From an uncultured Prevotellaceae bacterium (GTDB lineage Bacteria > Bacteroidota > Bacteroidia > Bacteroidales > Bacteroidaceae): a stretch of DNA of 64,000 nt. The DNA lies in contig ONJJ01000019.1 of NCBI GenBank assembly GCA_900318115.1, forward strand, positions 58,863-122,862. The letters run 5' to 3'. Position 1 is the first letter of the stretch. Each line of letters opens with the position of its first letter. Below, piece after piece: positions 33,961 to 41,058 of this stretch. The position numbers and the translations under genes are program-made. The notes under the pieces are model-generated. The model searched no databases. It worked only from the letters and a program-made list of their open reading frames with translations, and had not been told where the DNA came from.

Positions 33961-36621
33961 TTAATCAGCGTAGAAGACGTGCGTTCCCTGCTCCACCTGC
34001 ACGGTGCGGTCGGGCAGGTGGACGGTGGCGGTGCTGCCTACGGGCACACGGAGTTCCAGGCGGCGGAGCTGACCGTCGTGGCTGATGACGTGGGAGGTGA
34101 TGAGGCCTTGGGGAGTGGGGAGGCTGTAGTGGACGGTGTCTATGCCGACGGCAGGGCAGGGGAGAACGTCGAAATGTCGGTAGCCTGCGCCGTCAGGCGT
34201 CACGTTGATGCCAGCCAGCCTGCGGGGCAGCCAGGTCAGGCCGCCGCCGAACATGGGATGGTTGTGGGAGTTCTGGCCGTCCCATTGCTCCCAGGTCACC
34301 GTGGCTCCCTGCTCCAGCCAGTGGCCGTAGCTGGGGAAGTCGGTCTTCAGCATGGCGGTGGTGGCCACGTCGTGCAGGCCGTAGTCCGTGAGGGTTTCGA
34401 AGAAAAACTTGGTCGTGACGAACCCCGTGTTGATGTGTCCGCCGTGCGTCTCCATGATTTCGTGGCGCAGGGCCTGGATGACCTTCTGCTGGCGTTGCTC
34501 GGGCACTCTCATGTACAGGGCGAGGATGTTGGGGCCGAAGTCGCCGTAGCTGCCGGTGGCTTCATCGTAGAACTTGCGGTGGAAGGCTCGCCAGGTGCGC
34601 AGCTCCACGCCGTGGGCTTCTTCGTAGCCCGTGCGGTCGCCCAGCACTTGTGCCGTGCTGGCCGTGTTCTTGGCGCAGAGCCAGAGATAGAAGGTGTGTA
34701 CGATCTCGTCTGAGGGCATGCCGTAGGGCGGCACCCAGTCGCCGAGGTTCAGCCAGTAGATTGCTTCGCCCGTCTCGGGGTTACGCATCTGCTGGTACAT
34801 GGTGCTGTCCGGTGTCAGCCACGTCTGCATGTTGCGCAGCTGAGCCTGCATGGGGCGGTAGGCCTGTTGCAGTAACTGGAGGTCGCCGTACTGCAGGTAG
34901 TATTCCCAGGACATGGTGTTCAGCGCCGCGCCCCACGCCACGCCGCCTCCGCAGGTGGGTTGCCAGGGAGCGCCGTTGGGGACGTAGCCCGTGGCGGGGT
35001 TCTGTGCGTCGCGCATATCGCGAATCCATTTCTGATAGAAGGCTGCGGCGTCGAAGTTCAGCATCACCATCGCTGCTGCAATCTGGCCGTCGCCCGTGTA
35101 GGGCAGACGCTCGCGGTGGGGACAGTCGCTGGCGATGCCTCCGTGCATGTTGTCCAGCTGCGAGCGCACCCAGGCGGCGTAGATGCGGTTGATGAGCGGG
35201 TTGCTGGTGCGGAATGTGGCTGTGGGACGCACGTCGGTGTTCACGGCTTCGGCTTGTATCTGCCCGGCGATCAGCGACTCCAGGCCGCTGACCTCCACCT
35301 GCGAGAATACGAACCAGGTGAAGCGGGGCGCATAGCTGTGGCTTGAGTTTAGAGTTGAGGGATTAGAGTTTAGAGTTGAGAGTTTAGAGTTTAGAGATGA
35401 GGGCTTGCCTGCATAGAAGACTTGCTGCCCTAAAGGCGACTCGCTGATGTATTTCACTTCGATGCGTTGTCCCTCGGCGGCGCAGATGTCCTTCAGGCGC
35501 ACCCATCCTGCCACCTCCTTCTCGAAGGTGACGAGGAAGCTGCTGTCCCGGCGCTGGATGCTCACGGGTTGCAGCACTTCGGTGATGCGGTCGGTGGGTG
35601 CTGTGTGGGCGGTCAGCTTGCCCGTGGGGGGCGTAGCCGGCACGGCGCGCTGCCATCCGCTCTCGTCGATGCCCGGTTCTGCCCAGCCGGGTGTCTCCAG
35701 CCTTGCATCGTAGATCTCACCTTCGTAGATGCCGTTCATCGTGATGGCCGAGGGACGTGTGAGCCACGACTCGTCCGTGGCCACCACCTGGCGTGTGCCG
35801 TCGTCGTAGGTCACCTCGATCTGGCACAGCACACAGGCTTTGCCGAAGGTCCTGACGCGCCCGCTCTCGGTGTCGTAGAATCCCCGTCCGAGTATCAGTC
35901 CCGCAGCATTGTCGCCCTGGCGGAGCTGCGGCGTGATGTCGTAGGAAAGGTACATGATGCGGTAGCCGGTAAAGCGCGGGTCGATGGGTATGTTGCCTTT
36001 GTCCAGGTCCTGGCGCACGGAGTAGTTAGTGAGGTTCGGCACGAGATAGTCGTCGACCACGCGCTCGCCGTTGATGTACAGTTCGAAGAAACCGCCCGCC
36101 GTGACGAAAGCCTTGGCGCGCGCCACGCGGCGCTTCACCCGGAATGCCTTGCGCAGTAGCGGTGCGCCCTGCGACGGCTGCGGCGAGGTGATCCAGCGCG
36201 CCTGCCAGTCGGATTCCTTCAGCAGCCCCATGCCCCAGTGTCCCACGGGGCTCCACTTCGATCGCTTGCCGCGGACGTCCCACGTCTGCACCTTCCAGTA
36301 GCAGTCCTGGCCGGAGGCGAGCGCGCGTCCAGCGTAGGGCACCAGCACCGAGCAGTCCGAGGGCACGCGCCCGCTGTCCCAGAGATCATAGTGTCCGCGC
36401 CGCAGCCCTTCCTCCGTGGAGGCGACGACGATGCGGTAGGCCGTCTGGCGTTCGCCCGCCGCCTCCTCGTCACGAGGTTCATTGATCCACGATAGGCGCG
36501 GCTGCCGGGTGTCCACCACAGCCGGATTCACCATGTGCTCCACCGTCAGGCCCGTTACACGCAGCTGGGCGTGGCCGAGCAGCGGGAGCATTGCTATCAG
36601 AAGGAAAAGTATGTGTTTCAT
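33961..36621 (-). CDS. Alpha-L-rhamnosidase (GH78), exported
   Basis: 886 residues with signal peptide MKHILFLLIAMLPLLGHAQ. N-terminal Ig-like domain (VNPAVVDTRQPRLSW), rhamnosidase N domain (ARWITSPQ; FVTAGGFFELYINGERV), the (alpha/alpha)6 catalytic barrel with SDCPHRERLPYTGDGQ carrying acidic catalytic residues, and a C-terminal beta domain. An in-frame insertion at about 406-426 (SLNSKLSTLNSNPSTLNSS) comes from TTTAGAGTTGAG repeats at 35344-35404. Releases terminal alpha-L-rhamnose from plant or microbial glycans in the periplasm or outside. It lies 22 bp downstream of a mini-HTH gene with a promoter, probably one transcript. Confidence 0.93.
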   Translation of the reverse strand: MKHILFLLIAMLPLLGHAQLRVTGLTVEHMVNPAVVDTRQPRLSWINEPRDEEAAGERQTAYRIVVASTEEGLRRGHYDLWDSGRVPSDCSVLVPYAGRALASGQDCYWKVQTWDVRGKRSKWSPVGHWGMGLLKESDWQARWITSPQPSQGAPLLRKAFRVKRRVARAKAFVTAGGFFELYINGERVVDDYLVPNLTNYSVRQDLDKGNIPIDPRFTGYRIMYLSYDITPQLRQGDNAAGLILGRGFYDTESGRVRTFGKACVLCQIEVTYDDGTRQVVATDESWLTRPSAITMNGIYEGEIYDARLETPGWAEPGIDESGWQRAVPATPPTGKLTAHTAPTDRITEVLQPVSIQRRDSSFLVTFEKEVAGWVRLKDICAAEGQRIEVKYISESPLGQQVFYAGKPSSLNSKLSTLNSNPSTLNSSHSYAPRFTWFVFSQVEVSGLESLIAGQIQAEAVNTDVRPTATFRTSNPLINRIYAAWVRSQLDNMHGGIASDCPHRERLPYTGDGQIAAAMVMLNFDAAAFYQKWIRDMRDAQNPATGYVPNGAPWQPTCGGGVAWGAALNTMSWEYYLQYGDLQLLQQAYRPMQAQLRNMQTWLTPDSTMYQQMRNPETGEAIYWLNLGDWVPPYGMPSDEIVHTFYLWLCAKNTASTAQVLGDRTGYEEAHGVELRTWRAFHRKFYDEATGSYGDFGPNILALYMRVPEQRQQKVIQALRHEIMETHGGHINTGFVTTKFFFETLTDYGLHDVATTAMLKTDFPSYGHWLEQGATVTWEQWDGQNSHNHPMFGGGLTWLPRRLAGINVTPDGAGYRHFDVLPCPAVGIDTVHYSLPTPQGLITSHVISHDGQLRRLELRVPVGSTATVHLPDRTVQVEQGTHVFYAD
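35344..35404 (-). repeat. AT-rich tandem repeat inserted in frame in GH78
   Basis: Five degenerate GAGTTTAGAGTT units encode L-N-S-x-x-S-T. The composition is far from the GC-rich surroundings. Confidence 0.85.
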
Positions 36622-36643
36622 ATATCAAGGGATTATACCTTCC

Positions 36644-36886
36644 TCACCCGACTTCCATGATCCATTTATCGACATCCTCCGGAGCCATGGGGCTTCTGCC
36701 GAAGGCTTTCTGATAGAGGCGGCGACGCGCCATGGTGACAGCGGATGCGCTTAAGTTCATAAGGATGGCTATCTCACTCGGTAGAAAGTCCATCCTGATG
36801 AGCATGGCCAGGTGCAGGTCCTTATCTGTCAGTGGGCAAATTCGTTGCTGCAGCGAAGGAATGAATGTGGGATAAAGTTTGATCAT
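36644..36886 (-). CDS. Mini helix-turn-helix protein (C-terminal regulator domain only)
   Basis: 80 residues from ATG 36886. It resembles only the C-terminal DNA-binding part of large Bacteroidales regulators: CPLTDKDLHLAMLIRMDF, then LPSEIAILMNLSASAVTMAR and RRLYQKAFG, a helix-turn-helix pattern. The N-terminal sensory/TPR part of such proteins is absent. It is not obviously decaying: the frame is clean and a perfect TACCTTTGC box stands 38 bases upstream. It immediately precedes the GH78 gene, so it may regulate it, or may be a 5'-truncated remnant that gained a promoter. Confidence 0.6.
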   Translation of the reverse strand: MIKLYPTFIPSLQQRICPLTDKDLHLAMLIRMDFLPSEIAILMNLSASAVTMARRRLYQKAFGRSPMAPEDVDKWIMEVG

Positions 36887-36923
36887 CTGCGCCTGCAAGC
36901 ATTGCGAAATATTTTTTATGGCG

Positions 36924-36932
36924 GCAAAGGTA
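36924..36932 (-). promoter_or_regulatory. Promoter of the mini-HTH/GH78 transcript
   Basis: TACCTTTGC on the minus strand; next start codon ATG 36886. Confidence 0.6.
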
Positions 36933-36982
36933 CTCAGAAATATCCGATTCTCAAACTTTTAACCCTACTTTTTTATTTTTTG

Positions 36983-37041
36983 AAGTGAAATTTAGTGAAA
37001 TCGGGCACGGGAAAAAATGAAAAAGTGAAATTTAGTGAAAT
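36983..37041 (+). promoter_or_regulatory. Direct-repeat operator candidate
   Basis: The 19-mer AAGTGAAATTTAGTGAAAT occurs exactly twice (36983-37001, 37023-37041), 40 bp apart. Each copy contains two GTGAAAT half-sites 10 bp apart. The second lies 21 bp upstream of a -7 box, so a regulator bound here could act on the rightward promoter at 37063. Confidence 0.55.
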
Positions 37042-37062
37042 GATGTTTCGGAATAAATTGTT

Positions 37063-37071
37063 TACCTTTGC
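37063..37071 (+). promoter_or_regulatory. Promoter of the small secreted peptide gene
   Basis: TACCTTTGC box 63 bases before ATG 37135. Confidence 0.6.
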
Positions 37072-37134
37072 ACCGGATTTCAGAGGAAACCACTTTAATT
37101 AACCAGTTCAATAACTTAACCCACCTAAAACAAA

Positions 37135-37266
37135 ATGAAGAAATTCCTTTTCACCCTCTGCCTATCTCTGGCAGCTGGACATACTCTTTCTATAAAAAGA
37201 CATGCAGAAATCAACCTGAATGGTGGCTTTTCTGTTGAAAAGGGAGCAAAATTGGTTATTCAATGA
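37135..37266 (+). CDS. Small secreted peptide (43 aa), unknown function
   Basis: ATG 37135 to TGA 37266. A clear signal sequence (MKKFLFTLCLSLAAGHT) is followed by only about 25 residues, INLNGGFSVEKGAKLVIQ, which resemble a beta-strand repeat edge in larger secreted Bacteroidetes proteins. It has its own promoter and operator-like repeats. Could be a real small exported peptide or a 3'-truncated remnant of a bigger surface protein. AT-rich compared with the genes around it. Confidence 0.5.
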   Translation: MKKFLFTLCLSLAAGHTLSIKRHAEINLNGGFSVEKGAKLVIQ

Positions 37267-37277
37267 GTGAATTTATG

Positions 37278-37286
37278 TATTTTTGC
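37278..37286 (+). promoter_or_regulatory. Promoter of the AT-rich secreted protein
   Basis: TATTTTTGC box, 28 bases before ATG 37314; overlaps the longer frame's N-terminus, supporting the later start. Confidence 0.65.
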
Positions 37287-37313
37287 ACTGTCAATTCAAA
37301 AATAACGATTATT

Positions 37314-38216
37314 ATGGAAACAAATAATTTACTTAAGAATCAAATAGCCTTGATAGGAGTATTATTATTCTCGTCTTTCTTGGCTCCAAAGACAAGCATG
37401 GCAGCAACTACAATGTGGCCGCAAAATAATGTCTGGGTATTTGCATTTCAATCCGAATATCCGAATTGGATTCATGATACATGCATAGAGCGATGGTCTG
37501 TAGCCGGAGACACCATCATCGATGGAAGAAACTATCATATTCTAAGCAGGGATTATGGTTATATTGATGGTGCTCCTGTCAAAGGACTTTGGAGCTATTC
37601 AGATACTCCCGTTGCAACAGGTAACGTCATTAGTATTAGGGAAGATGCGGGTAAAGTCTATGCCGTCAAGAGTCAATATGTGGATTTCCTTAATAAGCTT
37701 TATCCTGGAGAAGATGATTATTATATCGCTCCTGGAGTAGTTGAAGGTGAGGTGTTGCTCTATGACTTCACCCTGAAAGTTGGTGACATCTATCCATGTG
37801 CTGAAGCCTCAAAGGTCGTTGAAGTCAGTCAGATCACTACTCAAGACCATGTTCTCAGAAAGGTTCTTAAACTTTCTGATGGCTTAATCATTATTGAAGG
37901 TATCGGCTGCGTCAATTCAATAGGTACATTGGTTATCTATCAAAACACAAGTCTGTCTACTGAAGAGGTCGTGTCAAACAACTTGGCAGTCCGTACGACC
38001 GCTCGGTTAGTCTCTTTCGGAATAGGTGAACAACAAGGTGAATACAAAACTATATATGATGGAAGCAAAGATTATCCATTAATCTCAAGGATTAATGATA
38101 ATAATTCACATCCAGGAAGCCAAGATTATTTTGAACTCTCTGGCCTCCGCCACTCCACGCTTCCGACTAGTTCGGGGTTGTACATCAAGGATGGAAGGAA
38201 GGTCTTGATTAAGTGA
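37314..38216 (+). CDS. Secreted protein with C-terminal GRKVLIK tail, unknown function
   Basis: 300 residues from ATG 37314; a longer frame from 37263 is rejected because the promoter box lies within it. Signal peptide with LIGVLLFSSFLAP. The mature part is rich in beta structure and aromatic residues, with no known catalytic motif. The end, LSGLRHSTLPTSSGLYIKDG followed by RKVLIK, is the tail seen on two other secreted proteins in this window and on many Prevotella exported proteins, probably a sorting or anchoring signal. Base composition is much more AT-rich than the rest of the window, hinting at recent acquisition. Confidence 0.7.
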   Translation: METNNLLKNQIALIGVLLFSSFLAPKTSMAATTMWPQNNVWVFAFQSEYPNWIHDTCIERWSVAGDTIIDGRNYHILSRDYGYIDGAPVKGLWSYSDTPVATGNVISIREDAGKVYAVKSQYVDFLNKLYPGEDDYYIAPGVVEGEVLLYDFTLKVGDIYPCAEASKVVEVSQITTQDHVLRKVLKLSDGLIIIEGIGCVNSIGTLVIYQNTSLSTEEVVSNNLAVRTTARLVSFGIGEQQGEYKTIYDGSKDYPLISRINDNNSHPGSQDYFELSGLRHSTLPTSSGLYIKDGRKVLIK

Positions 38217-38236
38217 GCATGCAAGCTCGCTTGAGG

Positions 38237-38308
38237 CTACGGACTATTTGGACTTTGGGGACTTGTGATGAATAGCTACGACGTCCTTGAAGTCCAAATA
38301 GTCCGTAG
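38237..38308. repeat. Long perfect inverted repeat downstream of the AT-rich gene
   Basis: 19-bp arms CTACGGACTATTTGGACTT (38237-38255) and the exact complement (38290-38308) around a 34-base loop. No T-run follows. Could end transcription or be a small inverted-repeat element. The rest of the gap to 38444 shows nothing recognisable. Confidence 0.8.
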
Positions 38309-38444
38309 AAACACCTCTGAGCCTGAGCAGCCCGCTGCGTTTCGGGGTGAAACACTGGCGTGTAATCGAAAGGAAAAGAGGGGCAAAATGCAGAAAAAGG
38401 GCTAATGATTTGGCCGATTTGGGTTAAGAGTAATATTATTCTTG

Positions 38445-39272
38445 CTATCGGCCGTTGCTGCGGTTGTTTGCGGGGGCAGAGGTGATGCGGAAGGCGGTGA
38501 GTCGGGTGTGGCTCCAAGTGGTGCGGAAGGCGAACCAGCCGTGGAGGAGGGGATGGGGGTCGAGGTAGTCCACGAGCAGGGTGCCATCGATGGAGTAGCG
38601 GACGCGGGCTGCGGAGCCTTCGGGCGTGACCTCGATGCGGATTTCGTACCATTGGTTGGGGCGCAGCAGGTGGGCGGAATCGGTGTACTCGCGGAGGATG
38701 GCGGGACGGCGGTCGGGGTCGGCGATGGCCAGCGTGTCGGCGTCGTAGCGGCGGAAGCGTGTCGTCGTGTTGTGGTTGCCTCCGTAGCCGAGGTAGTAGC
38801 ACTGGAGGCGGTAGCTCTGCAGGAAGCGGCCGCGGCGCTGGGCGATGCCACGGAGTGGGGAGAGGCTCCTCGATGACTCCTGCCGACGGGCTTGTCCTGG
38901 AACGCTGGCGGGGTCGGGATTCTTTTCATTGGATAATTTACTGGCAGGGACGGAATGGTGTGCGGCGGGTTCGCTGGCCATCCAGAAGCAGTTGAGGTCC
39001 GAGAGGCGATCGCAGGGACCGCCTTCCATGACCACGCACGCCCGGTACTGGATGGTGCAGGGGGCGACGATCGGCTGGTCCCACCAGAGCGAGAGTCCCT
39101 GCGGCGAGGTGATGTCGAGGGTGTCGCCGCGCAGGAGGATGCGAGTCTGCGGCGACTCGGCTTCGATGAGCCAATGGGTGCCCTGAGCAGATGCTGTCTG
39201 GCAACTCACGGCAGCTATGAGCCACGACACATAGACGGCGATGTTGGGGGACGTAAACAGCGCTTTTTTCAT
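38445..39272 (-). CDS. DUF6250/YesU-like secreted protein
   Basis: 275 residues with a signal peptide (MKKALFTSPNIAVYVSWLI) ending near ASAQG. Body resembles the concanavalin-like YesU/DUF6250 fold: SPQGLSLWWDQPI, VVMEGGPCDRLSDLNCFWMA, YYLGYGGNHNTTTRFRRYD and the C-terminal RIEVTPEGSAARVRYSIDG. These proteins accompany pectin (rhamnogalacturonan) utilisation genes. Residues about 100-140 (PASVPGQARRQESSRSLSP) look like an insertion. Divergent from nhaC, with its own TATCTTTGC promoter. Confidence 0.75.
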   Translation of the reverse strand: MKKALFTSPNIAVYVSWLIAAVSCQTASAQGTHWLIEAESPQTRILLRGDTLDITSPQGLSLWWDQPIVAPCTIQYRACVVMEGGPCDRLSDLNCFWMASEPAAHHSVPASKLSNEKNPDPASVPGQARRQESSRSLSPLRGIAQRRGRFLQSYRLQCYYLGYGGNHNTTTRFRRYDADTLAIADPDRRPAILREYTDSAHLLRPNQWYEIRIEVTPEGSAARVRYSIDGTLLVDYLDPHPLLHGWFAFRTTWSHTRLTAFRITSAPANNRSNGR

Positions 39273-39293
39273 GTTTCTTTTAATTATCTGGGT

Positions 39294-39302
39294 GCAAAGA
39301 TA
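39294..39302 (-). promoter_or_regulatory. Promoter of the DUF6250 gene
   Basis: TATCTTTGC on the minus strand, 22 bases before the ATG. Confidence 0.6.
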
Positions 39303-39355
39303 AGGAGAATTGTCAGAAAATACAATAAAGTTGCATACAATTGAAAATAAATGTG

Positions 39356-39364
39356 TACTTTTGC
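39356..39364 (+). promoter_or_regulatory. nhaC promoter
   Basis: TACTTTTGC, 41 bases before ATG 39405. Confidence 0.6.
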
Positions 39365-39404
39365 CTCCGAAATGTCAAAAGTCGTTGAAATTGTTTATCT
39401 GTAA

Positions 39405-40832
39405 ATGAAATCATTCCTTTCCCTGATACCCTTCGCGTCCCTGATAGCGCTCATCTTCATCTGCGTCTCGGTCTTCGGCACCGATGCGCTGGATGGCGCC
39501 ACGCAGGTGTCGCTGCTCATCGCCTCAGCTATCTGTGTCCTCGTCGGCTACCTGACGGGTCGCGTGGAGTGGGATGCGCTGGAGCGGGAGATGACGGATA
39601 AGATTGCGAGCTGCATGCCGAGTATCATCATCCTGCTGCTCATCGGCGCCATCGGCGGTACGTGGATGGTGTCGGGGATTGTGCCCACGATGATTTATTA
39701 TGGCGTGCAGGTGCTGCGTCCGGAGTGGTTTCTGGTCAGCAGCAGTGTGTTCTGTGCGCTGGTCAGTGTGATGGTCGGTTCTTCGTGGACCACGGTAGCT
39801 ACGATAGGTGTGGCCCTGATGGGCATCGGGCGGGCGCTGGGCTTCGATGATGGATGGGTGGCAGGTAGCATCATTACGGGTGCCTACTTCGGCGACAAGC
39901 TGTCGCCGCTGTCGGACACCACGGTGCTGGCTTCCAGTGTCTCGGGCACTCCGCTGTTCACTCATATCCGCTATATGATGACGACGACGATTCCAACGTT
40001 CTGCATCTCGCTGCTGGTTTTTACGGTGGCGGGTCTGCTGATAAATGTCTCGGGCAGTAGTGACGTCGCTTTCCTCGAAGAGCTGAAGGACACGTTCTTC
40101 ATCTCGCCGTGGCTGTTGCTGGTGCCTGTGCTGACGGGTGTGATGATAGCGCGCCGGTGGCCCGCCATGGTGGTGCTGTTTCTGGCAGCGCTGATGGCCG
40201 CCGTCGTTGCCGGCTGTTGCCAGCCGGAACTCATTGCGCAGATTGCGGGGCGGGCGGAGGATGGCTTGCTGGCTTCCTACGAAGGAGTGATGAAGGTGAT
40301 TTATGCGCCGACGCGCCTGCAGACGGGTTCGGAGATGCTCGATGAACTGGTCCGGACGGGCGGAATGGCGGGGATGATGCCCACGGTCTGGCTCATCATC
40401 TGTGCTCAGGTGTTCGGCGGTGTGGTCACGGCGACGGGTGTGCTGCGCGATATGATGGGTCTGCTGTTGCGCTTTGTCCGCGGTACGGGGACGCTGGTGG
40501 GAAGCACGGTGATGACAGGTATATTCTGCAATGTGGCGCTCGCGGATCAGTTCCTGAGTATTATTCTGACGAGCAGTGTCTTCAAGGATATTTATCGTGA
40601 GCGGGGCTATGAGTCGCGCCTGCTGAGTCGCACGTGCGAGGACGGCGCCACGGTCACGAGTGTTCTCGTTCCCTGGAACACGTGCGGCCTGGTGCAGAGC
40701 ACGGTGCTGGGCGTGGCCACGCTGACTTATTTGCCTTACTGCTTCTTCAACCTGCTCTCGCCGGTGGCGAGCATCGTCTTTGCGGCCTTCGGATGGGGAA
40801 TTCGCAGGGAAGAAGGGGGAAGGGGAGGATGA
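39405..40832 (+). CDS. nhaC: Na+/H+ antiporter, NhaC family
   Basis: Inner-membrane antiporter that expels Na+ in exchange for H+. 475 residues with about 11-12 hydrophobic segments and family motifs MVGSSWTTVATIGVALMGIG, TGAYFGDKLSPLSDTT and TVTSVLVPWNTCG. The last nine residues (REEGGRGG) and the stop codon TGA lie in the purine tract and GATGACC of a family B element, so the original C-terminus was probably replaced by the element. Converges with the lyase/beta-helix fusion gene. Confidence 0.93.
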   Translation: MKSFLSLIPFASLIALIFICVSVFGTDALDGATQVSLLIASAICVLVGYLTGRVEWDALEREMTDKIASCMPSIIILLLIGAIGGTWMVSGIVPTMIYYGVQVLRPEWFLVSSSVFCALVSVMVGSSWTTVATIGVALMGIGRALGFDDGWVAGSIITGAYFGDKLSPLSDTTVLASSVSGTPLFTHIRYMMTTTIPTFCISLLVFTVAGLLINVSGSSDVAFLEELKDTFFISPWLLLVPVLTGVMIARRWPAMVVLFLAALMAAVVAGCCQPELIAQIAGRAEDGLLASYEGVMKVIYAPTRLQTGSEMLDELVRTGGMAGMMPTVWLIICAQVFGGVVTATGVLRDMMGLLLRFVRGTGTLVGSTVMTGIFCNVALADQFLSIILTSSVFKDIYRERGYESRLLSRTCEDGATVTSVLVPWNTCGLVQSTVLGVATLTYLPYCFFNLLSPVASIVFAAFGWGIRREEGGRGG

Positions 40833-40863
40833 CCGCGCGAATACGCGCGGCACCCAACCGGGA
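40831..40863 (+). repeat. Family B palindromic element at the nhaC stop
   Basis: Perfect arms CCGCGCG (40833-40839) and CGCGCGG (40844-40850), loop AATA, then CACCCAACCGGGA. Preceded by a G-rich purine tract. Confidence 0.85.
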
Positions 40864-40968
40864 AAGATGAGAGGGAGGCTGCCTTCTTTAGAGAAGGGAA
40901 AGATGAGAGGGAGGCTGCCTTCTTTTGAGGGGGGAGGGGGAAGAGGGAAGCTGACTTCTTTCGAGGGG
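40860..40968 (+). repeat. 36-bp tandem repeat abutting the family B element
   Basis: Two nearly identical units (GGGAAAGATGAGAGGGAGGC plus TGCCTTCTTT...) and a degenerate third. Purine-rich sequence continues to about 41040. No gene in this gap. Confidence 0.85.
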
Positions 40969-41058
40969 GAGCAGAGAGGGAGGAGACGGGAGGAACGGGG
41001 GAGCGAAGAGAGGAGGAGAGGGAGGCGGGGAGAAGGGGAAATTGGTTTCGGGCTGGGG

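Noticed and set aside
33930-33962. tRNA-like GGGTTCGAT near the mutB terminator
   Set aside because: Only a T-arm-like motif; no acceptor stem or anticodon arm can be drawn.
38209-38929. Frames across the DUF6250 gene and its 3' gap
   Set aside because: Pro/Arg-rich shadow translations without motifs; the in-frame DUF6250 protein has a signal peptide and promoter.
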